Shown here piece after piece: positions 1-7,969 of a DNA stretch of 64,000 bases. A program made the position numbers and the translations under genes. Source of the DNA: Schaedlerella glycyrrhizinilytica_A (GTDB lineage: Bacteria; Bacillota; Clostridia; Lachnospirales; Lachnospiraceae); NCBI RefSeq assembly GCF_042852765.1, contig NZ_AP031414.1. One strand, given 5' to 3'. The first letter of the stretch is position 1; each line of letters opens with the position of its first letter. The notes under the pieces were generated by a model. That model saw only the letters and a list, made by a program, of their open reading frames with translations, ran no database searches and was not told the DNA's origin.

Positions 1-747
1 ACCGGATTCTTCGATCTTCTGCTCAAACTTCCGCACATCGGATACATTTTCCGGATGCATCTCGTCCAACTGTCTCTGTAAAAACTCAATCTGCTTTTTG
101 ATCGCTTCTTCACGGTATACTTTCTCGTGCCGCTCCTGCTGATCATTCTCCGCTTCTTCTCCGACCCGGGCTATCTCCATGAATTCATAGACGCTGCGCT
201 CCATCTTCTCAAACCGCTCCCGTGTGGAATCCGTTTCCAGAATCGCGTACTTTTCCTCGTTGGTCAGATTCAAATATGCAGACAGAGCCGAGACGACTTC
301 GGACACATTTTTCCAATGCAGAACATAACTCCGCGCCCAGATTCCCCACTGGAACCGCTGAATGAACTTCAACATCGAAGTCCGCAATTTATCAAATCGA
401 AGCTTCGCTTCTTCCGCATCCAAATCTTGTTCTCCACTGCGTGCTTCCACGTCTGCCGTCATCATATCCGGCGTCGCCTGAATTGCTCTCACATCCACAC
501 GTCCCAGCGTCCGCACACTGACACTCCCCTCGCTGTCAATCCCCTCTACTTTTCCGGACACACCAATCGGGAAAAAATCCTCCGGACGCATCTCGTCCCG
601 ATTTCTGTCTTCCTTCAGCATAAGAAATACAACTTCCTCGTCTTCTTTTAATTCTTCCTGAAGATTCAGTTCACGGAAAACATCCTGCTTAAAATAATAG
701 GTTACTTCCGGTAAAATGATCATATCATAAATCGGTATTACAAACAT
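1..747 (-). CDS. lon: Lon protease, N-terminal part (runs off the window)
   Basis: ATP-dependent serine protease that degrades misfolded and regulatory proteins in the cytosol. Only the first 249 codons are inside the window; the frame stays open to base 1. The protein begins MFVIPIYDMIILPEV and goes on with a LON substrate-binding domain, including a GxVEGID-type segment, then a helical linker rich in charged residues (about residues 190-249) as expected before the AAA+ domain, which is not visible. The start at 747 is chosen because GAGGTG lies 6 bases upstream; an ATG at 752 is followed at once by a stop. The promoter and a CIRCE operator lie directly upstream, so heat-shock control by HrcA is likely. 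Family assignment rests on the N-domain only. Confidence 0.85.
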   Translation of the reverse strand, partial: MFVIPIYDMIILPEVTYYFKQDVFRELNLQEELKEDEEVVFLMLKEDRNRDEMRPEDFFPIGVSGKVEGIDSEGSVSVRTLGRVDVRAIQATPDMMTADVEARSGEQDLDAEEAKLRFDKLRTSMLKFIQRFQWGIWARSYVLHWKNVSEVVSALSAYLNLTNEEKYAILETDSTRERFEKMERSVYEFMEIARVGEEAENDQQERHEKVYREEAIKKQIEFLQRQLDEMHPENVSDVRKFEQKIEESG

Positions 748-768
748 TACATTCACCTCATTTTCTCA

Positions 769-795
769 TTAGCACTCTTTAACGTAGAGTGCTAA
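769..795. promoter_or_regulatory. CIRCE operator (HrcA binding site) of lon
   Basis: Perfect inverted repeat TTAGCACTC-N9-GAGTGCTAA, the canonical CIRCE element. It sits between the predicted lon -10 box and the lon ribosome site, so HrcA bound here would block lon transcription until heat or protein stress. CIRCE normally controls groESL and dnaK operons; its use on lon is less common. Confidence 0.95.
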
Positions 796-805
796 ACATA
801 GTGTA

Positions 806-834
806 ACAATAGCACATTTTATGAGGTTTGTAAA
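806..834 (-). promoter_or_regulatory. lon promoter (sigma-A type)
   Basis: Read on the minus strand: TTTACA (834-829), a 17-base spacer, then TATTGT (811-806). The CIRCE repeat starts about 10 bases downstream of the -10 box, so the transcription start would fall at or inside the operator. Confidence 0.65.
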
Positions 835-921
835 GATAAGCAGAAGAGTTAGATGGGAACCTGTTTCTGTTAATGTTCTCCCGATATATTTCCAGGCACA
901 CAGCGCCCCGATGATTTCAAA

Positions 922-1011
922 GGCAATATCTGTAATACATATATAATCATCCAGTTCTTCTTTTGAAACAGTAATTTTTATATTTTGAACATCTATGATT
1001 CTATTCTTCAT
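922..1011 (-). pseudogene. truncated KilA-N-like domain remnant
   Basis: The first 30 residues (from ATG 1011, with GGAGAGG upstream) resemble the start of KilA-N domains: a short beta-hairpin followed by a DDYICITDIA segment, comparable to the DYISLTDIAK pattern of that family. After that the reading frame continues to a stop at 769 but runs through the lon promoter and CIRCE site, so that part is unlikely to be original sequence. The gene follows the XRE regulator by 23 bases in the same direction. I read it as a decayed phage-type or defence-type DNA-binding protein; the match is short and made by eye. Confidence 0.4.
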
Positions 1012-1034
1012 ACATCCTCTCCATACACTCCTTT

Positions 1035-1313
1035 TTATTCCTTTCCCATCAGCTGAACCTGTAATGTCATCCCCAACGCTGCCGCGATCCGCACCAACAT
1101 CTCTAATGATGGATTATAGTTTCCGCTTTCAAATCTAGTAATATTCGTTCTGGGAATTCCAGCACGCTTTGCCAGTTCTGCCTGTGTCATACCCTGGATT
1201 TTTCTACAACGTATATACTGTTCGATAACAGACTGTCTGATACTCTTCTGTTCCACCTCTATTAGTATTTTCTGCTCAGCTGATGTATAAATATAATCCA
1301 TACTATTTCCCAT
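1035..1313 (-). CDS. XRE-family helix-turn-helix regulator, HigA-like
   Basis: A 92-residue DNA-binding protein. A lambda-repressor-type HTH covers about residues 29-87, with the typical TQAELAKRAGI and ITRFESG segments. Size and layout fit antitoxins of the HigA type or small phage regulators. Its start overlaps the end of the upstream ParB-like gene by 11 bases; a second ATG at 1301 would give an 88-residue form with no overlap. The upstream gene does not look like a HigB toxin, so a toxin-antitoxin call is not supported. Likely an operon of ParB-like protein, this regulator and the KilA-N remnant. Confidence 0.75.
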   Translation of the reverse strand: MGNSMDYIYTSAEQKILIEVEQKSIRQSVIEQYIRCRKIQGMTQAELAKRAGIPRTNITRFESGNYNPSLEMLVRIAAALGMTLQVQLMGKE

Positions 1314-2040
1314 CGTTTGTATATTCTCCTTCTTCCATACGCATATTCATACACTTTTTCACTGTATTATATCTTGAACAGAAACCTTGTCCTGCCGCAT
1401 ATTCTATTCTGTCGACACATATATAAGCCCTGCCTTTTTTTGTATTTACCAATAATATATCTCCCGGAACAACCGGATTTTTTAAAGTGTAAATCCATAT
1501 ATAGCGTTTATTGCTCTTCTTTTTCCATTTCCCATTAGACAATACCACATGTCTTCCCTTAACAATTTTCCTCAATGGCTGTCCTGATACCATTCCACAA
1601 ACCTCTGCTTGTACACCGTACTTTTTAGCCAAAAGATACGATACATAGCCATCTCTAAGCTGTTTATTCTCATCAACTACAATTGCATGAGGCAACTGCT
1701 TTGTTTTCTGATAATATTGTTCATAATACCCCCATTTCTCAGAAGATGGATTTGACATCATATCTGTTTGAATCTCTTCTATCGGACAGGCATTCGTAAT
1801 TACCCCAATCAAGATATGTGATAAAATATCTTTTAGCCAGTCTGTATTTCTCAATAATTCCTCTGCACGAAAAACAGTCTCATCGCGTTTTTGCTCATCT
1901 ACAGAAATATACAGATTCATAATACCGGAATACTTCATACCAACTGTAAGGAGCAATTCATCAATCTTTCTAATTATTTCTTCATTTTTCTCAATATTCT
2001 CCATATCAAGATTTAAATATACCGCCAATGCTTCATTCAT
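1303..2040 (-). CDS. ParB-like/DUF5839-like protein of unknown role
   Basis: A 245-residue protein. The centre contains a ParB/sulfiredoxin-like stretch (IVVDENKQLRDGYVSYLLA, about residues 125-145), the motif used for CTP or nucleic-acid binding in that fold. The C-terminus (about 195-240) is a small beta-rich region resembling DUF5839. The start at 2040 has GGAGGAG 6-12 bases upstream and is preferred to a longer in-frame start at 2070. The gene ends with TAG and overlaps the XRE gene. Such proteins occur on phages and integrative elements of clostridia; function here is unknown. Confidence 0.6.
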   Translation of the reverse strand: MNEALAVYLNLDMENIEKNEEIIRKIDELLLTVGMKYSGIMNLYISVDEQKRDETVFRAEELLRNTDWLKDILSHILIGVITNACPIEEIQTDMMSNPSSEKWGYYEQYYQKTKQLPHAIVVDENKQLRDGYVSYLLAKKYGVQAEVCGMVSGQPLRKIVKGRHVVLSNGKWKKKSNKRYIWIYTLKNPVVPGDILLVNTKKGRAYICVDRIEYAAGQGFCSRYNTVKKCMNMRMEEGEYTNDGK

Positions 2041-2138
2041 TAAAACTCCTCCTCTCCGTACAAGAACCATATATGATACTTGTATTGTATCTTATATGGT
2101 TCTTTTCGTCAAGACAGCTTATTTATTTTACTTATATT

Positions 2139-3926
2139 TTATTTTTCTCCCGGTATACTCCCCCTCACACACAACGTCCCATACCCCACCTGATCATTCG
2201 GATATTCCGCTTCCCCCGGCAGCGGTCTCGCTCCCCTCCGCAAATATGCCTTTACCTTTTCCCCATACAAATAAGGATCATTCCCCTTTACGATTCCCCA
2301 CTCCATCAAAAGCGCTGCGCTTCCTGTCACAAACGGCGCCGCAAAAGACGTTCCCGTAACCTCTGCATAACCGCCCCCAACTTCCGGAGCCGTGATCCGA
2401 ACTCCCGGAGCCGCAAGATCCGGTTTAAAAGCCGCCGCCCCCTCCTGCCCCTCTGCCGGTCCCCGCCCAGAAAAATCTGCATAAGTAAATGTCAGCGGAT
2501 CATACGCGCCCACGGTCACCACGTGGGATGCTGTGGACGGGATCGTAAGCGTCGTCCGGCTGACCGGAAACAAAAAGGCCGTCCCCACATTGAGCGCACC
2601 CTGACTTGGAAGCCACATCTGATATCCGCCCTCTACGATATGCCTCGGGGTCAGAATGATCTGCCATACACCGGCATCAACATAAGATTGCCTCGGGAGA
2701 AAATCCAAGAAAATCTCCTGCCGCACACTATAAGGACTCGGTTCTCCATAATAAAGCAAGATTTCCGTATTCCCCATCACAAATCTTTGCGTTCCCAGAT
2801 TTTCCCGAATCGGCCCCACACGCACACCGGATGGATTTTGAATAGAAATGTCTACTTCATCCACATAGGATTTCCAAATCTGTACATTAAGTCCCGGCTC
2901 ATTCATCTGTACACCTAACTGAACCGCCTCCTCCTGCATCTCCGCAAGACTGCCGCTCGTATGCCCCGCGCTGTTTCCCTCATTTCCACTCCCGACACAA
3001 ATTACATTTTTCCAATAATTCGAAATGTCATCTAAAAATCGTTCGATCAAAGATGTGCCGTCATGCGAACCGTATGTATTTCCAAAGCTCAAATTAACTA
3101 CAATCGGCATTTGATACTCCACCGCTTTCTTGATCACATAATCTACTCCCTGCATCAATTCTGTTGTCCTTGGAAATCCATCCGCCCTCGGACTTGCCAT
3201 CTTGACAACGATCAACTCACTTGCCGGTGCCACGCCCTGATATTCTCCGCTTCCGGCTGCAATTCCCGCAACAGCCGTTCCATGTCCCGAAATATCCCTG
3301 CTTGGAATCATCTGTTCCCGTTCTTCCCTGCTCTCAACCGCCAATGCTACATTAATCTGCGCCTGTGTATATTCTGTTCCTATCGCATATCCATCCGGCG
3401 GATTTCCCGGAATAGACTGATCCCAAAGCGCCCGGATCCGGGTCGTCCCGTCCGGATAGCGGAAGTCCGGAAGCGTAATATCGATCCCACTGTCCACAAC
3501 ACCGACCAAAATACCGTTTCCATAAAGATTTGAGTTTCCGCCCCGCTCCTCAGCCTGCTCGCTGGGTGCTATTTTTCGCCAAACAGAAAAAGGAGTTTTC
3601 TGTACCTCATCGATACAGGAAACTCTCTTTCCGTTCATCACCTGAAAAAATAATCTCTTTGGTTTTTCAATAAAATCCACTTCGGACAGCCGTGTCAACG
3701 CATCGATCTTCGATTCTTGGATTTTGATCACCGCATACTGATTCGCCAGTTCTGTCACAGATACGGCAAGTGCCCTCACCATTTCTAATGTACCTGAATA
3801 TTTGATGATCAAATCCCATTCCCTATCGATCGGATTATACCCGACATCCAACTCCAATGATTTTTCACGCTCTGCTTCGGTCGCGTCCAAGGCAAGATTT
3901 AATAAATTCTCCGCTTTCTGACTCAT
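2139..3926 (-). CDS. subtilisin-like serine protease (S8 family), cytoplasmic
   Basis: A 595-residue S8 peptidase. The full catalytic triad is visible: Asp145 in VVDSGID, His215 in SGHGTAVAGI and Ser527 in GTSFAAP, with the oxyanion Asn at 315 in GSGNEGN. There is an insert of roughly 150 residues between oxyanion Asn and Ser, as in Csp-type and related clostridial S8 proteases. No signal peptide is seen, so it probably acts inside the cell or is exported another way. The start at 3926 has AGGA 6 bases upstream; a longer in-frame start at 4034 would overlap the upstream gene and lacks a site. Substrate unknown; spore-germination Csp-like use is possible but not shown. Confidence 0.88.
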   Translation of the reverse strand: MSQKAENLLNLALDATEAEREKSLELDVGYNPIDREWDLIIKYSGTLEMVRALAVSVTELANQYAVIKIQESKIDALTRLSEVDFIEKPKRLFFQVMNGKRVSCIDEVQKTPFSVWRKIAPSEQAEERGGNSNLYGNGILVGVVDSGIDITLPDFRYPDGTTRIRALWDQSIPGNPPDGYAIGTEYTQAQINVALAVESREEREQMIPSRDISGHGTAVAGIAAGSGEYQGVAPASELIVVKMASPRADGFPRTTELMQGVDYVIKKAVEYQMPIVVNLSFGNTYGSHDGTSLIERFLDDISNYWKNVICVGSGNEGNSAGHTSGSLAEMQEEAVQLGVQMNEPGLNVQIWKSYVDEVDISIQNPSGVRVGPIRENLGTQRFVMGNTEILLYYGEPSPYSVRQEIFLDFLPRQSYVDAGVWQIILTPRHIVEGGYQMWLPSQGALNVGTAFLFPVSRTTLTIPSTASHVVTVGAYDPLTFTYADFSGRGPAEGQEGAAAFKPDLAAPGVRITAPEVGGGYAEVTGTSFAAPFVTGSAALLMEWGIVKGNDPYLYGEKVKAYLRRGARPLPGEAEYPNDQVGYGTLCVRGSIPGEK

Positions 3927-4002
3927 ATAAAATCCTGATGGTTTGACTTTATATAGTTTATGAACAAAACAAGCGCCTATTCTTCTAATCTTGGAATAAT
4001 AC

Positions 4003-4620
4003 TTATTCCTCCCATTCTGCATCAACAATCTCATTACCCTTAAATTGTTTTTCGGTTATCCATAGCCCACTACAATTTTCTTTTCTTGATCCCCCTTTGA
4101 AAATTTTCAAAATACCATTCTCTTCTTTACATTTTTTTAGAACTACACTTTCCCCATCTGACATGACTACTGCATAATCAACTCCGTTAATTTGTGTGAC
4201 TGAAAAAAACATTTGATTTTTTACGTTTTCTTCCCCATAATGATACGGACACCATAAAGTAACCCCTATCACTATGAGAATTCCTACCAAAGTTATTATT
4301 ATAAAATCACGCATTTTATTCTCATTTTCCGGCTCTTTTCTATCCTCCGTATTTTCTTCTGATTCCTTTTGTTTCATATTTATTTTTTTCTTTAAAATAC
4401 TTTTCTTTATTTTTTCTTCAATTCCTAAAGATATTTTAGAAAAATCCATCAAATCACTATGTACAAAATGAAATATAAATCCTCCGATGCCAATTGTACA
4501 ACCTGCATGTGCAATAATAATCGATAGACTCCCAAAAATAAATTCTTTTCCCCAACTTTTATCCGGCAAAATTAATGCATTTACCACAATTAAGATCCCC
4601 AAAGGAACAAATACCGTCAA
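4003..4620 (-). CDS. membrane protein, C-terminal part (split from the upstream ORF by an amber codon)
   Basis: 205 residues if started at a TTG at 4620, for which there is no good ribosome site. It carries three predicted membrane segments (about residues 1-20, 28-55, 107-125), a Lys/Glu-rich cytoplasmic linker and a C-terminal extracytoplasmic domain of about 80 residues. It lies in exactly the same frame as the ORF at 4657-4959: only a TAG at 4659-4657 and 12 open codons separate them. The two are best read as one five-pass protein of about 318 residues interrupted by a nonsense codon. No family recognised. Confidence 0.5.
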   Translation of the reverse strand: MTVFVPLGILIVVNALILPDKSWGKEFIFGSLSIIIAHAGCTIGIGGFIFHFVHSDLMDFSKISLGIEEKIKKSILKKKINMKQKESEENTEDRKEPENENKMRDFIIITLVGILIVIGVTLWCPYHYGEENVKNQMFFSVTQINGVDYAVVMSDGESVVLKKCKEENGILKIFKGGSRKENCSGLWITEKQFKGNEIVDAEWEE

Positions 4621-4656
4621 AACTGCTAATCTTTTTATCTTCTTTAATATAGTTTT

Positions 4657-4959
4657 CTATTTCAATATTGATCTTACACTCCATATATTACATAAAATAT
4701 ATAGACTTCCTATTATTCCTCCTGACAACATACTAACAATACTACTTGGATAATTTTGAATTATTTGCTCTTCTGAAATATGAAAATAAGATGCCTGCCC
4801 TTCCATATAATATCTAAATGCGACTCTCATAATTCCCATCAATAACGATCCTAACAAAGGAATAATCGCTAATACAATTGCTCTATTCTTTTGTATCCAT
4901 TCCCATACTTGATAAAAAGTTATATTTTTCTCTTTACTACTCATAAAATTTTTTTCCAT
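4657..4959 (-). CDS. membrane protein, N-terminal part (ends at an in-frame amber codon)
   Basis: 100 residues with a good start (AGGAG 8 bases before ATG 4959). Two membrane segments are predicted (about residues 30-50 and 70-95), followed by a short basic tail and TAG. Reading through the TAG continues with a Lys/Arg-rich loop into the third membrane segment of the downstream ORF, as expected for an inside loop of one protein. I regard it as the first part of a broken gene; a genuinely short two-pass protein cannot be excluded. No known family recognised. Confidence 0.5.
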   Translation of the reverse strand: MEKNFMSSKEKNITFYQVWEWIQKNRAIVLAIIPLLGSLLMGIMRVAFRYYMEGQASYFHISEEQIIQNYPSSIVSMLSGGIIGSLYILCNIWSVRSILK

Positions 4960-5052
4960 TTGTTTTTCTCCTAGTTCTTTTTTCGTCTTTACATACTTTC
5001 ATACTCACACTTTTATCATGCTTTTCTATTCCACTACATAATTAGAAAGCAA

Positions 5053-5076
5053 CAGCGCCGGGTATCCCCGGCGCTG
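5053..5076 (-). terminator. terminator of the GH120 gene
   Basis: CAGCGCCGGG-TATC-CCCGGCGCTG forms a 10-bp GC-rich stem, followed on the minus strand by TTGCTTTCT. It lies about 45 bases after the GH120 stop codon. Confidence 0.7.
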
Positions 5077-5119
5077 CCACGTTCTCTATCTCCCCACTCA
5101 TTTCTTTGTTTTTCCGTTC

Positions 5120-7123
5120 CTACCAGAGCTGTTTTCCGGCTGCTTCCGCCGATGCAAATGGTCCCGGCATCACGGAAAGACCGCGATGCTCTCCGAGATA
5201 ATCCGTATCGAATGTGATCGACGTTCCGTCTGGATTCTCAAATCTCTGCTCCGGCTCGAACGCATATCCGAGAACGTCACTTGTGATCATACCGCTTCTG
5301 AACTCATTCAGGAACTCGTATACATTTGTTTTCAATGTATAACTTCCGTCTTTTTCAACCAATTCCAGCGTCACTTCATTCTTTTCATCGATCAGATTTT
5401 CTTTCTCATTTTTGCATGCTTTCGCTCCGTTGAAATAAGCGTTTCCGTTTACCCATACCGGCAAATGTGCGAAATGATATTCTGTCATTTTCATCATATC
5501 CGCCGGTTTATCCATCTCAAACCAACTGATCCATTCGTCATATGTAGGATATTCGTCAAACACATCCGTGCCGACTACCTGATTATCCGCCATCATAAAT
5601 CCCATATCCTCTTTCACTTCCACTTCTTTTACCGGATATTTCTGTACAAAAATATTGTTGTAGAAGCGGTCATCGCCGTGAAGAATCGTCATAAATCCCG
5701 CGACCTCCGTACGATGGCGGATATGGTATGGTGTGTAACGCGGCTGATTGACGCCGTTTACATTCATGTCCGTTCCGTTTCCTACCGCAGTAAATGCACC
5801 TGCGATCAGATTGTGTACACATGCCACGCCCTCTGTCGCGATCCGGACGGATGCTTTGGAGAGCATTACGTTGTTGTCGATCAATGTCGGACCGTGTCCT
5901 ACCTCCACAAATACATCCTGACTCATCATGCATCCTGCTGCCTGCGGTGTATTTTCCGGCGCATGATTGTCATGCAGAAGATTTTGGGAGATCCGGGTTC
6001 CCTGTGCCTGCCAGTCACACCAGATTCCCATCGTAGAATGGTGGATATGATTCCGTCTCATCACAACATCGATCGCCGCATGCAGTTTAATACCGGAAAT
6101 CTCCGCGCCGCCAAGCTGCTGCATATTATTGATATTGTGGATATGGTTATCCTCGATCAGACTAAATACGCATCCCATTCTTCCTACGATTCCGGTCTGC
6201 TCGCAATGATGAATGTGACATCGGCGCACAATATGACTTCCGACTTTCTCCTTTACCCAGCCATGATACTGTCCGCGGCAGACAGCGTCACGCTCCATCT
6301 GTGTCGGGCTCTTCACATGTTTTCTTGTAAAGTAATGATCATTTTCCGGATCGTAATATTTTCCAAGAGAAATACCGGAACACTTACTGTTGCTGATCTC
6401 GCAGTCCTCGATGATCCAGCCCTTTGACCAGTGCGGCCCGATCAGACCATCCTGAAAAGCTGCCGGCGGCGCCCATGTCGTCGCAGCCTTATTCATATCA
6501 AATCCACTGACCGTGATATAACCGACTCCCGTTTTGGACGGCATAAAACAATTCCGGCGGACATTGATCTCCACCTTTTCTTCATTCGGATTCTTTCCCT
6601 GGAAATTCGCATAGATCACTGTCTCGTTTCCATCCTGTTCGGTATACCATTTATAAACAGAATACTCCGGTTCCCAGGACGGCGCATACACTTCCCCTTT
6701 GATACATTCTTCCAAGGACTCCGTCTCATAAAGCTGACGGTCATCCAGATAAACCGCTCCCGTATGCCGCACGACCGGAGCAAAATACCAGTCGCCGCCT
6801 ACATATGTCGTATACGGATTATAAGCGCCGAATACACCGTTGTCTACACGGAGAACCCACACATTCTCCTTGTAATGCTCCCATCCTTTCGCTTCTTCCG
6901 CTCCGGTGATCACCGCTCCCAACGGCTGTTCGCTCCGATATGTAATCCTTGCCTCTTCGGTTCCCGCATTTTTCGGATCCACATATTCCCGGTAAATGCC
7001 CGGCGCTACCAGTACTTCATCACCCGGTTTCGCTGCCTGCGCCGCTTCATTGATCGATTTGAACGGTCTTTCTTTACTTCCGTCGCCTTCTCTTGCTGCC
7101 GCGATATTTACATAGATTGTCAT
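5120..7123 (-). CDS. xylC: GH120 beta-xylosidase
   Basis: A 667-residue right-handed beta-helix enzyme of family GH120, which splits xylose from the non-reducing end of xylo-oligosaccharides. The N-terminus has the beta-helix opening GDGSKERPFKSINEA and the helix region carries repeated NHIHH-type turns. Segments such as LIGPHWSKGWIIED and SKCSGISLGKYYDPE look like characterised GH120 enzymes. The expected catalytic acids are probably Asp370 (GIWCDWQAQG) and Glu407 (DVFVEVGHG), assigned by family pattern. No signal peptide, so it acts on imported oligosaccharides. Start at 7123 follows AAGGAGGAG. Its promoter carries a GTGTACG operator shared with the GH3 gene and the LacI gene 27 kb away. 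Ends with TAG. Confidence 0.88.
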   Translation of the reverse strand: MTIYVNIAAAREGDGSKERPFKSINEAAQAAKPGDEVLVAPGIYREYVDPKNAGTEEARITYRSEQPLGAVITGAEEAKGWEHYKENVWVLRVDNGVFGAYNPYTTYVGGDWYFAPVVRHTGAVYLDDRQLYETESLEECIKGEVYAPSWEPEYSVYKWYTEQDGNETVIYANFQGKNPNEEKVEINVRRNCFMPSKTGVGYITVSGFDMNKAATTWAPPAAFQDGLIGPHWSKGWIIEDCEISNSKCSGISLGKYYDPENDHYFTRKHVKSPTQMERDAVCRGQYHGWVKEKVGSHIVRRCHIHHCEQTGIVGRMGCVFSLIEDNHIHNINNMQQLGGAEISGIKLHAAIDVVMRRNHIHHSTMGIWCDWQAQGTRISQNLLHDNHAPENTPQAAGCMMSQDVFVEVGHGPTLIDNNVMLSKASVRIATEGVACVHNLIAGAFTAVGNGTDMNVNGVNQPRYTPYHIRHRTEVAGFMTILHGDDRFYNNIFVQKYPVKEVEVKEDMGFMMADNQVVGTDVFDEYPTYDEWISWFEMDKPADMMKMTEYHFAHLPVWVNGNAYFNGAKACKNEKENLIDEKNEVTLELVEKDGSYTLKTNVYEFLNEFRSGMITSDVLGYAFEPEQRFENPDGTSITFDTDYLGEHRGLSVMPGPFASAEAAGKQLW

Positions 7124-7158
7124 GTCGTCTCCTCCTTCTTTCTATTCCGTTTTTTATG

Positions 7159-7178
7159 CCGTGTACGTTAACGTTATT
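7159..7178. promoter_or_regulatory. candidate LacI-family operator of the GH120 gene
   Basis: CCGTGTACGTTAACGTTATT, containing the palindrome ACGTTAACGT and the 7-mer GTGTACG that recurs before the GH3 gene and the LacI gene. It lies just downstream of the -10 box, the position of a blocking repressor site. Confidence 0.65.
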
Positions 7179-7181
7179 CTT

Positions 7182-7211
7182 ATTATAAAAATAGACTGAC
7201 GCATTTGTCAA
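7182..7211 (-). promoter_or_regulatory. GH120 promoter
   Basis: Minus strand TTGACA (7211-7206), 18-base spacer, TATAAT (7187-7182). Both boxes match the sigma-A consensus exactly. Confidence 0.8.
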
Positions 7212-7271
7212 TCTATTTTTAAATTTTCATTATTTTTTGTACACTTTGACCATTCCTTATCCTGTATGCGG

Positions 7272-7874
7272 TTAGGAATCCACACGGTATGGTGCAAATT
7301 CATATGGAAGAAAATCTCCCTGCTCATGACGGCAGACCGGACATACTTTCGGCGCCTGTTTTCCCTCATGGATATATCCGCAGTTTGTGCAGATCCATTT
7401 TTCCGGCTCCTCTCCCGCGTAATACTGATTTGTCTGAAGCATCTTAGCCACTTTCCCGAATCGTTTCTGATGCACATGTTCGATCTCCGCGATCTGCAGA
7501 AATGCCGATGCCGCCTCAAAGAATCCCTCCTGTTTCGCAATCTCTGCAAATGCCGGGTAAATCTCCTCAAATTCTTCCTTTTCATTATGCTCCGCGGCTT
7601 TCAGCAAGTCTGCAAGATTTTCCTGCTGATCTACCGGATAACCGCCGTCGATAAAAATTGTTTTTCCCGATTCCTCTTTCAAAAGTTCATAGAAACGTTC
7701 CGCGTGCGCCCGCTCCTGATCCGCCGTATACAAAAACATCTCTGCGATCGTATCCATCCCCGCGCGCCGCGCACGCTCTGCGGCGATCGTATAGCGGTTT
7801 CTCGCCTGACTCTCTCCTGCAAACGCGCGCATCAGATTTTCTTTCGTTTTACTTTCTTCAAAATGAACAGCCAT
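7272..7874 (-). CDS. rbr: rubrerythrin
   Basis: A 200-residue non-haem iron peroxidase that reduces hydrogen peroxide in the cytosol of anaerobes. Residues 1-150 form the ferritin-like four-helix di-iron domain with repeated Glu ligands and ExxH motifs (for example EIEHVH near 130). The C-terminus is a rubredoxin-like domain with CTNCGY and CPVC knuckles binding one Fe(SCys)4. AAAGGAG precedes the ATG by 8 bases. It stands alone between the GH120 gene and a glycosyltransferase; no PerR box was recognised upstream. Confidence 0.97.
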   Translation of the reverse strand: MAVHFEESKTKENLMRAFAGESQARNRYTIAAERARRAGMDTIAEMFLYTADQERAHAERFYELLKEESGKTIFIDGGYPVDQQENLADLLKAAEHNEKEEFEEIYPAFAEIAKQEGFFEAASAFLQIAEIEHVHQKRFGKVAKMLQTNQYYAGEEPEKWICTNCGYIHEGKQAPKVCPVCRHEQGDFLPYEFAPYRVDS

Positions 7875-7969
7875 GTCACATACTCCTTTTTTTGAAATCT
7901 TCTTCTAAAGTAGTATGTGCCATGGCTGATAAAATATGCTTTCATCCAACTTCTGTTATTATTGGAAAT

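Noticed and set aside
1035..2040. HigBA toxin-antitoxin pair
   Set aside because: The gene before the XRE regulator is a 245-residue ParB-like protein, not a RelE/HigB toxin.
5186..6427. 413-residue ORF antisense to the GH120 gene
   Set aside because: Shadow frame with no ribosome site or recognisable fold.
7875..7969. PerR box before rubrerythrin
   Set aside because: No TTATAATNATTATAA-like sequence; AT-rich segments do not match.
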